From Bacteroidales bacterium Phil6 (GTDB lineage Bacteria; Bacteroidota; Bacteroidia; Bacteroidales; F082): a stretch of DNA of 43,719 nt. The DNA lies in assembly GCA_002633315.1 (NCBI GenBank), contig NWBN01000019.1, forward strand, positions 1 through 43,719, written 5' to 3'. Each line of letters opens with the position of its first letter. Position 1 is the first letter of the stretch. Below the pieces are notes generated by a model. That model searched no databases. It saw only the letters and a program-made list of their open reading frames with translations, and was not told where the DNA came from. Shown here one piece after another: positions 8,827 to 16,158 of this stretch. Position numbers and translations under genes: made by a program.

Positions 8827-8930
8827 CAGAGGCCACCTAACTTTTGTTAGACAGCCTCCAGAACCCAAAACCAAAATTTATGAAACCTTACCAACAACAA
8901 AATGATATTTCTATCAGATGTTGTTGATAG
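8827..8930 (-). ncRNA. Candidate small structured RNA
   Basis: Two hairpins fold well only when read on the minus strand. The first (8929-8889) has an 11-bp stem, TATCAACAACA with TGTTGTTGGTA including one U-G wobble. A small internal loop follows, then a 5-bp helix TGATA/TATCA capped by GAAA, a GNRA-type tetraloop. The second (8860-8827) pairs GAGGCTGTCTAAC with GTTAGGTGGCCTC around an AAAA loop, with three adjacent U-G pairs in the middle. Read on the plus strand, every wobble becomes an A-C mismatch and the GNRA loop is lost, which fixes the orientation. The second hairpin resembles the PFOR terminator (43470-43504), which also starts GAGGCTG, so it may be the terminator. The following sequence is only weakly T-rich. 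A -7 box lies just upstream. Function is unknown. Confidence 0.5.
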
Positions 8931-8933
8931 CTG

Positions 8934-8941
8934 CAAATATA
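8934..8941 (-). promoter_or_regulatory. -7 box of the minus-strand RNA
   Basis: The minus strand reads TATATTTG at 8941-8934, a perfect TAnnTTTG box. Its end is five bases before the first folded base of the RNA candidate. A minus-strand TTG at 8960-8958 is a possible -33 element, but its spacer of 16 is short. About one such box is expected by chance in a region this long, so the box alone is weak evidence. Confidence 0.4.
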
Positions 8942-9045
8942 CATATAATTTCCTTATCAACCTTAAAAAAGATTAAGATTTAAACTTTTTTAATAGAAAA
9001 ATAGTTAATTTTTCTTAAAATTTATAATTCATACTATCTCAAAAC

Positions 9046-9077
9046 TTGCATTATAACTATTTCAATACTTATTTTTG
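9046..9077 (+). promoter_or_regulatory. Promoter of the histidine kinase-response regulator pair
   Basis: The -7 box TATTTTTG lies at 9070-9077, with TTG at 9046-9048 and a 21-base spacer. The box ends 16 bases before the kinase ATG at 9094, the same short-leader layout as trpS and cinA. Confidence 0.65.
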
Positions 9078-9093
9078 TTAAAAATTATTGTTT

Positions 9094-9789
9094 ATGAATA
9101 CTGGAAATAAAATATCTAAAGATGAGATTATTGTAAATATTATACATGAACTTAAAACACCCATTACAACAATATATCTTGTATCACAAACTCTTAGAAA
9201 AATTTTTGATAATATTGGAGAAATCAATTATTTCGATATCATTGATGAAGAATGTTCGACTATGAGCAATCTACTCGACAGACTGATAATGTTAAATAAA
9301 ATAGAAGAGCCTAAGATACAATTCGATAACAATATTAATATACATGATATTTTGACTGTAGCTGTCAATTCCATGAAGCCGACTTTAAAAGGTAAAAAAG
9401 GTATTTTGACAGAATATTACAGGGCTGAACATTTTATTGTAAAAGGCAATGGCGACCTTTTGATTTCTGCCTTTCGTAACATTATCCAAAATTCTATTAT
9501 TTATTGTAATACCGTTCCTGAAATTACAATAACCACATATAATGAAAACAATGATATCGTGTTGCTATTCTCCGATAATGGAATCGGAATAGAAGAAAAA
9601 TATTATGATAAGGTTTTTGATAAATATTATAAGATACCGGACAAAAAACATATTGATGGAACCGGACTTGGACTTTACTATGTAAATAAGAACATAAGGC
9701 GATTGGGTGGCTCTGTTATGATTAATAGTTGTATTGGCAAGGGTACGACCTTAAAAATCACTCTGCCGATTTGTTTAACAAAAATTTAG
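9094..9789 (+). CDS. Soluble histidine kinase without a sensor domain
   Basis: This is the kinase half of a two-component system, with 231 residues. The HisKA dimerisation domain starts almost at once: the H-box IIHELKTPITTI places the phospho-acceptor at His18. The ATP-binding domain follows, with N-box NIIQNSIIY (about residue 130-138), G1 box DNGIGIEE, F-box-like DKVFDKYYK and G2 box GTGLGLYYV. There are no membrane helices and no PAS, GAF or HAMP domain. Only 17 residues precede the H-box, so any input must come from a partner protein. The ATG at 9094 fits the promoter position; a TTG at 9088 adds two residues and changes nothing. The response regulator begins five bases after the stop. 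Confidence 0.9.
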   Translation: MNTGNKISKDEIIVNIIHELKTPITTIYLVSQTLRKIFDNIGEINYFDIIDEECSTMSNLLDRLIMLNKIEEPKIQFDNNINIHDILTVAVNSMKPTLKGKKGILTEYYRAEHFIVKGNGDLLISAFRNIIQNSIIYCNTVPEITITTYNENNDIVLLFSDNGIGIEEKYYDKVFDKYYKIPDKKHIDGTGLGLYYVNKNIRRLGGSVMINSCIGKGTTLKITLPICLTKI

Positions 9790-9794
9790 CCATT

Positions 9795-10505
9795 ATGAAG
9801 AGTACGATTAAAATTATGTTAGTGGAGGACGACAAAAATCTGTCACTTATCTTAAAAGCTTTTTTAACAACGAAAGGCTATCATACGATCTTGTGTTTAA
9901 ATGGTAATGAAGCATTGGAACATTTCAACAACGAGAGATATGACTTTATGATTGTTGACATCATGATTCCAGGATTGGATGGCTTTTCATTGGTTAAAGA
10001 GGTGAGAAAAACCAATTCGGAGATCCCAATTGTGTTCTTGACAGCCAAATCATTACAATCTGATATAAAAAAAGGTTTTGATTTGGGTGCTGATGATTAC
10101 ATCATCAAACCTTTCAATATGGATGAGTTGATATTACGTATTGAAGCTATTAACAGAAGAGTAAAGGATAGTAATTGTAAACATCACATTATCAAAATTT
10201 CTTCATTTACCTTAGATAGTATAAGACATGTTTTGATAAGAAATGGCGTTGAACGCAAACTTACTTCTCGTGAATTGGAACTGCTATTTCTACTGTGTGA
10301 ACATATTAACAGAGTGGTAGAACGTTCTGTAGCACTCAAAAGAATATGGAATCAAGATAACTATTTCAATGCACGAAACATGGATGTTTACATTGGAAAA
10401 ATACGAAAGATATTAAGTGAAGACCCTAATGTTGAGTTGCAAAACATACATGGAATCGGCTATAAACTCATAGTCAAAGACTGTCAGAGTAAAACTGTAG
10501 AATGA
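9795..10505 (+). CDS. OmpR/PhoB-type response regulator
   Basis: This DNA-binding response regulator of 236 residues is the partner of the adjacent kinase. The receiver domain (1-125) has the acidic pair in VEDD (11-13), the phospho-acceptor Asp55 in MIVDIMIPGLDGF, the FLTAKS lysine block and DYIIKPF. The winged-helix domain (about 140-232) includes LTSRELELLFLL and ends in IHGIGYKLIV, the usual beta-hairpin wing. It resembles RprY-type regulators of Bacteroidota, although I cannot assign a target. Its last 22 bases overlap the 3' end of the convergent beta-lactamase-fold gene. Confidence 0.93.
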   Translation: MKSTIKIMLVEDDKNLSLILKAFLTTKGYHTILCLNGNEALEHFNNERYDFMIVDIMIPGLDGFSLVKEVRKTNSEIPIVFLTAKSLQSDIKKGFDLGADDYIIKPFNMDELILRIEAINRRVKDSNCKHHIIKISSFTLDSIRHVLIRNGVERKLTSRELELLFLLCEHINRVVERSVALKRIWNQDNYFNARNMDVYIGKIRKILSEDPNVELQNIHGIGYKLIVKDCQSKTVE

Positions 10506-11770
10506 CGTTTATTATATTCAGCCATTGGGAAAGACAATTCTTCAGACCATTCTATATATGGGATGTTAATAGATGCCGGAGATAATTCGATGCTATTATC
10601 ATTAAGTATCTTCCATAATTGGTATGATGATACCCCTTTATCAGTATTGGTAAGAACTATCAGAGTTCGGTCGTGGATATTGTCCCGCAAAAAGAAAGAA
10701 CGATAACCTTTCCACCAACCATAATGATAAATACATCCCTTGTGTTTTGCAGATATACGCCAGCCAAAACCGTAGTTGTCTTTCCTTTTTGAATAGTTGG
10801 GACTGCCCGGAATGTATGCCTCTTCCTGTATGGAATCCGGAACAAGCAACCCGTATTGTGAGGCTATCCAAAACCTATACATGTCGTTTACATCGGAAAA
10901 CATTATCTTGTCGCCTTTGACACCGTTAAGATATTCATTCTGAGCCTGTCTTGGTCTTCCTCTTCCTATATAATATCCTTGAACACCCTTCTCAATATAT
11001 GTAGGGACAAGTGTATCGTCACGCATTGCATAAATGTATGACTCCGTCATACCAAGCGGAGCGAATATCTTGCTCTGCATGTAATTTTCGAACGACATTC
11101 CGGTAACCCTTTCAACCACTGATGCCAAAAGTGCATAGTTAACATTACAGTAATGAAACATCTTGTCGGGTTTGGAATATGGTGTTGGCTTGTATTTGAC
11201 ATAATATTCAATCATGTCTTCATTAAAAAAAGGCTTTTTCCTATCAGGCCAATATTTATCTGCCAATGATTCATAACGTGACAACCCGGACCTGTGATTC
11301 AACAACATTCGTATAGTGATGCCTTCATACGGAAACTCCGGTATATAAGTCCTCAAATCTGTATCATAGTCAATAAGCCTCTGATGTTTGAGCATCATTA
11401 TGGCTTCAGCAGTAAACATCTTGGATAATGAACTCAGTTGAAATGAATCATTGATTTTCAAACTGTCACGACGAAAACGAAGATCTCTAAATCCAAAAGC
11501 TTTTTCATAGATAATTCTTCCTTTTTCTGCAAACAACACTGTGCCATTGAAACCGGTACGTTTTTGAAGATTCTTAAACACTTTATCAATGGCATCATAT
11601 TTCTTTTTTATTTTATATTCATCTACATCATTGACAATATCATCTATATTTACATCGGGAATCTTGACATATTTTTTTAATTCTGTTTTGCTTTCTTCTT
11701 TATTGTTGCATGATACAACCCCAAAAAACGTAATAAATAAAAAAACAATATATATAATCTTGACTTTCAT
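10484..11770 (-). CDS. Serine beta-lactamase-fold hydrolase, lipoprotein
   Basis: This is a class C beta-lactamase-like or penicillin-binding-protein-like hydrolase of 428 residues. A lipoprotein signal is present, ending VVSC with Cys21. The catalytic SxxK is SLSK in the segment QLSSLSKMFTAEA. The second motif YxN is YCN in HYCNVNYALL. The third block is HYGWWKG, an HxG version of the KTG motif. Between the lipobox and the enzyme domain is a charged spacer (about 25-65). Family members include esterases and peptidoglycan or D-amino-acid peptidases, so true antibiotic hydrolysis should not be assumed. The ATG at 11770 is preferred to a TTG one codon upstream. It overlaps the response regulator tail to tail. 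Confidence 0.88.
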   Translation of the reverse strand: MKVKIIYIVFLFITFFGVVSCNNKEESKTELKKYVKIPDVNIDDIVNDVDEYKIKKKYDAIDKVFKNLQKRTGFNGTVLFAEKGRIIYEKAFGFRDLRFRRDSLKINDSFQLSSLSKMFTAEAIMMLKHQRLIDYDTDLRTYIPEFPYEGITIRMLLNHRSGLSRYESLADKYWPDRKKPFFNEDMIEYYVKYKPTPYSKPDKMFHYCNVNYALLASVVERVTGMSFENYMQSKIFAPLGMTESYIYAMRDDTLVPTYIEKGVQGYYIGRGRPRQAQNEYLNGVKGDKIMFSDVNDMYRFWIASQYGLLVPDSIQEEAYIPGSPNYSKRKDNYGFGWRISAKHKGCIYHYGWWKGYRSFFLRDNIHDRTLIVLTNTDKGVSSYQLWKILNDNSIELSPASINIPYIEWSEELSFPMAEYNKRHSTVLL

Positions 11771-11808
11771 CAATTTCTCACAGTTATAAATAAAATTATC
11801 TCATTAAT

Positions 11809-11816
11809 CAAAAATA
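11809..11816 (-). promoter_or_regulatory. Possible -7 box of the beta-lactamase-fold gene
   Basis: The minus strand reads TATTTTTG at 11816-11809, a perfect TAnnTTTG box, 38 bases ahead of the ATG at 11770. No good -33 element is visible. The sequence is very AT-rich, so a chance match is possible. Confidence 0.35.
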
Positions 11817-11919
11817 ACAAAAAACATAACGCAGATTATTTGGTTTATTGCATGCTACATTCCAAAGTTTCAATTTTTTCAAATCATGATTTTACAATAT
11901 ATAATATTGACAACAACCA

Positions 11920-12399
11920 TTATAAATCATTATCAAGTCTCCAATTTTTATATGGATTGAGTAACAATTGAGAATTATAATATCTGATATCGCCTGTAAC
12001 TTCTTTTCCAAACCATTCGGGAATGACAAGCGAATAGTCTGATGTAGGCAATTCCACCTCAGCCATGACAAGCCCGGCATTGTCACCGTGAAACTCATCA
12101 ACTTCAATGACAACATCTTTGTATTCAATAATATAACGTGTCTTATCTATTACTTTGCTGCACAACCCGATCAACTCTTTGGCTTCACATTCCGATATTT
12201 CCTTATTCCATTCGTAACGACAAAGACCTTTTTCATCGGATCTACCTTTTATTGTAATAAACCCCTTATTGTCACATAAACGAATCCTGACAGTGCAATT
12301 CTCATCAGTAGATGGATATGACTGTAGGATATGATATGATTTATAAGCCAATGATTTATAATTATAATTGTTAATCAAGAATTTACGTTCTATCTCCAT
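11920..12399 (-). CDS. CYTH-domain protein (triphosphate tunnel fold)
   Basis: The 159-residue protein opens with the diagnostic MEIERKFL. Alternating charged strands follow (VRIRL, FITIKGRS, YEWNKEI, VIEVDEFHGDN, AEVELP), as expected for the eight-stranded triphosphate tunnel. Members bind triphosphates and metal. Bacterial single-domain forms are often inorganic triphosphatases, but some are class IV adenylate cyclases, so the substrate is uncertain. The ATG at 12399 is chosen because the MEIERKFL block starts there and a -7 box lies 16 bases upstream. It is transcribed divergently from the hemerythrin-like gene. Confidence 0.88.
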   Translation of the reverse strand: MEIERKFLINNYNYKSLAYKSYHILQSYPSTDENCTVRIRLCDNKGFITIKGRSDEKGLCRYEWNKEISECEAKELIGLCSKVIDKTRYIIEYKDVVIEVDEFHGDNAGLVMAEVELPTSDYSLVIPEWFGKEVTGDIRYYNSQLLLNPYKNWRLDNDL

Positions 12400-12415
12400 T
12401 GCTGTCAATTTGTTT

Positions 12416-12444
12416 CAAAGATACAAAATAATTCCGGCATCCAA
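12416..12444 (-). promoter_or_regulatory. Promoter of the CYTH gene
   Basis: The minus strand carries TATCTTTG at 12423-12416, a perfect -7 box, with TTG at 12444-12442 and an 18-base spacer. The box ends 16 bases before the ATG. Confidence 0.6.
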
Positions 12445-12475
12445 CTACATCTGCTTTTTTATGAATTGAATTTTG

Positions 12476-12483
12476 TATATTTG
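12476..12483 (+). promoter_or_regulatory. -7 box of the hemerythrin-LuxR operon
   Basis: TATATTTG at 12476-12483 is a perfect box ending 14 bases before the ATG at 12498. It is divergent from the CYTH promoter, and the two -7 boxes are about 50 bases apart. The -33 region is only a T-run. Confidence 0.55.
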
Positions 12484-12497
12484 CAAAAAATGTTGAT

Positions 12498-13202
12498 ATG
12501 AAAAATGTCTTTTCTGAAAATATGAAGATGGCTGACTTGGTATGCCACAACAGCAAGTTGCTATCGGTTTTGTCGCGTTTTGAAATAAATCTCGGCTTTG
12601 GAGATCATAGCATCGAAGAGGTTTGTAAGATGTATAATGTTGACACACAATTCTTTCTTTTGATATGCAATGTTTATTGTGATGAAGATTTCACTCCTCA
12701 TTATGAAGATTTGAAATGTGTCAATATAGACTCCATGATAAAATATTTGCATATATCTCACAATTATTATTTACATGAACGTCTTCCCCACATCGAGGAA
12801 CATTTCAACCGTATAATAGAGGCATGTCCTTCCAAATATGCCATTCCATTAAAACGTTTTTTCGATGAATATAAAAATGAAGTCGCCACACATTTCGAAT
12901 ATGAAGAGACTGTTGTTTTTCCTTATCTTAAAGCATTGGAAAACAAGACTTCAGATATATTGGGTTATAATATAGGAGAGTTTAAGGGCACTCACAGCAG
13001 CATTATTGAAGATAATCTCAACGACTTGCTCAATATACTTGTGAAATACCTGCCTGCCGATGTTTTTCCTAAGGAACGTATAGAGATATCTATGGATATC
13101 ATCGAGTTATCCGCCGACATTGTCAGTCATGCAATGATAGAAGACAGGATTTTGATTCCTTTTGTTGAACATTTAGAGCTTAATAACGATGAAAGCAGAT
13201 AA
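12498..13202 (+). CDS. Hemerythrin-like (HHE) domain protein
   Basis: This probable di-iron protein has 234 residues. The N-terminal 50 residues (DLVCHNSKLLSVLSRF, then EINLGFGDHSIEEVCK) resemble the short helical domain that starts ScdA/YtfE iron-sulfur repair proteins, but the CC motif of that domain is missing. The C-terminal four-helix domain (about 80-228) has spaced metal ligands: His85, His88 and His93, HFEYE (His132, Glu136), His166, and HAMIE (His211, Glu215). Hemerythrin-like proteins sense or handle oxygen, nitric oxide or iron, or repair nitrosylated clusters. The downstream LuxR-type gene overlaps it by 14 bases, which suggests a sensor-regulator pair. The exact ligand is unknown. 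Confidence 0.85.
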   Translation: MKNVFSENMKMADLVCHNSKLLSVLSRFEINLGFGDHSIEEVCKMYNVDTQFFLLICNVYCDEDFTPHYEDLKCVNIDSMIKYLHISHNYYLHERLPHIEEHFNRIIEACPSKYAIPLKRFFDEYKNEVATHFEYEETVVFPYLKALENKTSDILGYNIGEFKGTHSSIIEDNLNDLLNILVKYLPADVFPKERIEISMDIIELSADIVSHAMIEDRILIPFVEHLELNNDESR

Positions 13203-13791
13203 CAAAATCATAATAGTTGAGCCTTCATATCTACTTTCATCCGGTCTCGCTCATTGTTTCGATGACTCTCAAAATCTTACTGTCACCGTTCAACTCGACT
13301 CTGTAGAGCGCTTGCATGAGAAACTAAATATCAACAATCCGGACATACTGATAATAAATCCATTATTACTTTTGTATTCCGATGTTGTCTCTTTACGACA
13401 AATAATTCATGACTTCCCGGATTTGATTTGCATGGCGCTCGTAAGTTCTTATGTGGAAAGAAATGTGTTGAAGCAATATAAAGATGTGATTGAACTTAAT
13501 GACGGAAAACAGAAAGTCATTTCCAAGATTTATGCTCTGTTGAATGACTCCTGCAGCAATGCCGCTCAAACTGAAAGTATTGAATTGTCGAATCGTGAAA
13601 CGGATGTACTTGTCGCTATTGCCAAAGGTTTGACAAACAAAGAAATATCGGAACAGCTTTTTATTTCTGTACATACAGTCATCACCCATCGTAAAAACAT
13701 TATCAAGAAAACAGGTATAAAATCTGTTTCCGGACTTACCGTTTATGCATTGTTAAACAATTTGATAGATGAATCTGAAGTAAACAAATGA
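13189..13791 (+). CDS. LuxR/NarL-type regulator with degenerate receiver domain
   Basis: This DNA-binding regulator has 200 residues. The C-terminal LuxR helix-turn-helix (about 130-195) is well conserved: LSNRETDVLVAIAKGLTNKE, then EISEQLFISVHTVITHRKN. The N-terminal 125 residues look like a receiver fold, but the phosphorylation residues are gone. IVEPS replaces the acidic pair (positions 10-13), and Asn57 in LIINP replaces the acceptor aspartate. It is therefore probably not controlled by phosphotransfer. The gene overlaps the hemerythrin-like gene by 14 bases (ATGAAAGCAGATAA), so translation is coupled and the two products probably act together. It ends five bases from the convergent menA. 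Confidence 0.88.
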   Translation: MKADNKIIIVEPSYLLSSGLAHCFDDSQNLTVTVQLDSVERLHEKLNINNPDILIINPLLLLYSDVVSLRQIIHDFPDLICMALVSSYVERNVLKQYKDVIELNDGKQKVISKIYALLNDSCSNAAQTESIELSNRETDVLVAIAKGLTNKEISEQLFISVHTVITHRKNIIKKTGIKSVSGLTVYALLNNLIDESEVNK

Positions 13792-13796
13792 TTTTT

Positions 13797-14672
13797 TTAT
13801 AATGATAATGCCAATATTGTACTCAATGTGTAAATTATCGATTCCAGTGATGCCATACCCAACAATTTGTTAAGTTCTTCTTTTTCAGTTCTGACGAATT
13901 TAAGATTCACAAAAGTAACATATATAATAAAAGGTATAAAGCCAACAATACTGTTTCTTATTTCCACCCTGTCATTCAATACCAAAAACGTTAATATCGT
14001 AACAAAATATGGCACAGTGACAAAAATAAATTTCGCAGGTTTCCTTCCAAACAGCACCACTGTTGTTTTTTTGTTGTTCATTGCGTCCTGTTCCATGTCG
14101 CGATAGTTGTTTACGATAAGCAACTCATTGATTATAAGACCTAACAGCAATCCTTCCAACAGGATTCTATAATTAAAAGTATCTGTCAATATATAAAATG
14201 TAAAAGAAACGGGAATAATGCCAAAGAACACAATCACAGCAATATCACCGAGCGAATGATAAGAAAACGGGAAAGGTCCAGAAGAATATGCTATTGCAGC
14301 AATAATTATAATGATACCGGGAATTAACAACCACCAGCCTCCCCACCATATAAGAGGAAGTCCTGTAAAAAAAGACAGAATAGCACACAACACTGCAGCA
14401 TTATACATTTTGCGTGGAGCGATAAGTCCCGATGAAGCCATTCGAGGAGGTCCAATACGGTTTTTGTCGCTCCCATTAACGAAATCGGCATAATCGTTGG
14501 CGAGATTCGACGTTATCTGGGCAAGCATGGCAAATACAAGGCACAAGCAAGCCGGTAACCACTCTATATCTGTAACTTGCATTGCTGATGCAGTTGCCAA
14601 TATCACCGATGACATTGAAACGAACAGTGTCTGTGGCCTTATGGCTTTTATCCAACATATTAATTTACTCAT
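13797..14672 (-). CDS. menA: 1,4-dihydroxy-2-naphthoate polyprenyltransferase
   Basis: MenA is the membrane enzyme that joins 1,4-dihydroxy-2-naphthoate to a polyprenyl diphosphate in menaquinone synthesis. The protein has 291 residues with about eight hydrophobic helices. The first aspartate-rich motif is NDYADFVNGSD (residues 59-69), followed by GPPRMASSGLI. The second is NNYRDMEQD in the later loop. All are typical of UbiA-family prenyltransferases of the MenA type. It lies 12 bases after menG on the same strand, so the last two steps of menaquinone synthesis form an operon. Confidence 0.93.
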   Translation of the reverse strand: MSKLICWIKAIRPQTLFVSMSSVILATASAMQVTDIEWLPACLCLVFAMLAQITSNLANDYADFVNGSDKNRIGPPRMASSGLIAPRKMYNAAVLCAILSFFTGLPLIWWGGWWLLIPGIIIIIAAIAYSSGPFPFSYHSLGDIAVIVFFGIIPVSFTFYILTDTFNYRILLEGLLLGLIINELLIVNNYRDMEQDAMNNKKTTVVLFGRKPAKFIFVTVPYFVTILTFLVLNDRVEIRNSIVGFIPFIIYVTFVNLKFVRTEKEELNKLLGMASLESIIYTLSTILALSL

Positions 14673-14684
14673 CGTCCTGAATTG

Positions 14685-15380
14685 TTAAGATTTTCGTCCG
14701 CTGAACATTCGACATAAACCTAATGACAATGCCTTTTGTCTCACATCTTCGAACCCGCATTGTATCATGAAGTTCATAAACTCTTTAGGAGCGTAAAAGT
14801 TATTGACAGAATCGGGAAGATAGTGATACGCATAGTTGTTTCCTGATATGATCTTGCCAATGAAAGGCGGTATGTTCTTGAAATACAGATTATATAAAAA
14901 ACGCATGATACTGTTGTGCGGCACCGACAACTCCAATACTGTCAAAGTGCCACCTGGACGCAAGACTCGAACTATTTCTTTCAATCCCTTTATCTTGTCT
15001 TCAAAATTACGTATTCCGAAAGCTATAAGTATTGCATCAATGCTGTTGTCTTCAAACTCAAGATTCTCTCCATCTCCATGACATAACGTTATTTTATCAG
15101 ACAATCCGAGAGAAGCAACCTTTTTTCTGCCTATGGCAAGCATTTCCTCCGAAATATCGATGCCCGTGATATTGTTAACACCGCATTTTGCAAGTGCAAT
15201 CGAAGAATCGGCAGTACCACAGGAGATATCAAGTGTCATCCCGGGTTGTGTCGATTTAATATACCTTGCTGCCTTGTGTCTCCACATATTGTCTATCCCT
15301 AACGACAAGATATGATTTAATTTGTCGTATGTCGGAGCAATGTCGTCGAACATTGCCTTTATATTAGCTTTTTCCGCCAT
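14685..15380 (-). CDS. menG: Demethylmenaquinone methyltransferase
   Basis: This is the UbiE/MenG class of SAM-dependent methyltransferase, which makes menaquinone from demethylmenaquinone. The protein has 231 residues. The family start MFDDIAPTYDKLNHILSLG is intact. SAM motif I is LDISCGTADSSIAL (about 51-64). IDISEEML, FGIRNFED and VLRPGGTLTVLELS follow in order. menA is next downstream. A perfect -7 box lies about 90 bases upstream inside a cluster of ATGACA-type half-sites, suggesting regulated expression. The short name ubiE is an equally common label. Confidence 0.94.
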   Translation of the reverse strand: MAEKANIKAMFDDIAPTYDKLNHILSLGIDNMWRHKAARYIKSTQPGMTLDISCGTADSSIALAKCGVNNITGIDISEEMLAIGRKKVASLGLSDKITLCHGDGENLEFEDNSIDAILIAFGIRNFEDKIKGLKEIVRVLRPGGTLTVLELSVPHNSIMRFLYNLYFKNIPPFIGKIISGNNYAYHYLPDSVNNFYAPKEFMNFMIQCGFEDVRQKALSLGLCRMFSGRKS

Positions 15381-15446
15381 AATACCGTTTTAACAATAAC
15401 GACATTTCGTTTCAAATGTTGTTTTTGTGTTTCTTAATAAGTTTTT

Positions 15447-15520
15447 ATGACAAAAATGACAAAAAATTATCAAAATTAATTGCAAAACATGACAAAATGT
15501 CATAAAAGTTGTTGTGACAT
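15447..15520. promoter_or_regulatory. Array of ATGACA/TGTCAT half-sites over the menG promoter
   Basis: Five copies of a six-base half-site lie within 74 bases. ATGACA occurs at 15447-15452, 15456-15461 and 15489-15494. TGTCAT occurs at 15498-15503, and TGACAT at 15515-15520 extends the set. The third and fourth form the perfect palindrome ATGACA-AAA-TGTCAT. ATGTCA and TGACAT form another inverted pair with a 12-base gap. The 9-base step between neighbouring sites occurs twice. The menG -7 box (15471-15478) lies in the middle. This looks like an operator for a dimeric regulator, as an inference. Confidence 0.45.
15471..15478 (-). promoter_or_regulatory. -7 box of the menG-menA operon
   Basis: The minus strand reads TAATTTTG at 15478-15471. 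It would give a leader of about 85 bases to the menG ATG. No good -33 element is seen, which would suit an activator-dependent promoter. Confidence 0.45.
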
Positions 15521-15702
15521 AAAAATAAACATAAAGATAACAATATTATAATTATTTAATAATCAACAATATACACAAAATATACAAATGTTTTAAATTA
15601 AATGGAATGGAATTTGAATAAACATAAGTGTCCGGCTGAAAAGCCAAATAAGGACAAAAAAAGAAACAACGACAAAAACAACAAAAATAGGAGACCAAAA
15701 AA

Positions 15703-16131
15703 ATGTTACTAACAAAAAGAACACAAGATTTTTTCCCGACACTGTTCAATGATTTATTCGATTGGAATTACGGGACGGCAAAAATTGCAAATGCACCTCA
15801 GATGAATATCATCGAGAATGACGATGAATTCAAGATGGAGTTGAGTGTGCCGGGTTTGACAAAAGAAGACCTTGTAATCAACGTTGATGAAGACAAAAAT
15901 CTCGTTATTGAGATGATGAAGAAAAACAAGGTAGAAGAGAAAGACAAGAATCAACGTTATTTGAGACGCGAGTTTACTTCTTCACAATTCAAGGAGATTT
16001 TGGCATTGCCTGACAGTGTAAACCTGGAAGGTATCACAGCAAAAGTCGAAAACGGCGTGTTGGAAGTGGTCTTGCCGAAAATCAAACCCGAAGAGAAGGC
16101 AAAAATGTCAAAATGCATTGAGATAAAATAA
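15703..16131 (+). CDS. Small heat-shock protein (Hsp20/alpha-crystallin family)
   Basis: This ATP-independent holding chaperone has 142 residues. The alpha-crystallin domain spans about 25-125. It opens with APQMNIIENDDEFKMELSVP, continues GLTKEDLVINVDEDKNLVIE, includes RREF, and ends with the signature GVLEVVLPK. The C-terminal IEI is the IxI anchoring motif. The N-terminal arm is short and aromatic-rich (DFFPTLFNDLFDWNYG), as usual. It is a single-gene unit followed by its own terminator. Confidence 0.93.
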   Translation: MLLTKRTQDFFPTLFNDLFDWNYGTAKIANAPQMNIIENDDEFKMELSVPGLTKEDLVINVDEDKNLVIEMMKKNKVEEKDKNQRYLRREFTSSQFKEILALPDSVNLEGITAKVENGVLEVVLPKIKPEEKAKMSKCIEIK

Positions 16132-16158
16132 TACAACCGGTAAGATTTTTAAATTTTG

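Larger units (their letters stand above)
15381..15702. other. Divergent intergenic region between menG and the small heat-shock gene
   Basis: These 322 AT-rich bases hold the menG promoter and an array of ATGACA-type half-sites (15447-15520). The remainder (15521-15702) shows no gene and no TAnnTTTG box ahead of the heat-shock gene, so that gene may use another sigma factor or a divergent promoter form. An AGGAG (about 15690-15694) precedes its ATG. Confidence 0.5.

Noticed and set aside
8880..8927. Fifteen-residue plus-strand frame (MKPYQQQN start) inside the RNA candidate
   Set aside because: The hairpin structure explains the sequence better and is asymmetric in favour of the minus strand. 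The frame has no ribosome site.
10484..11770. Antibiotic resistance beta-lactamase
   Set aside because: The fold and SxxK/YxN motifs are shared with many esterases and peptidases, and a lipoprotein with HYG in place of KTG gives no specific evidence for drug hydrolysis.
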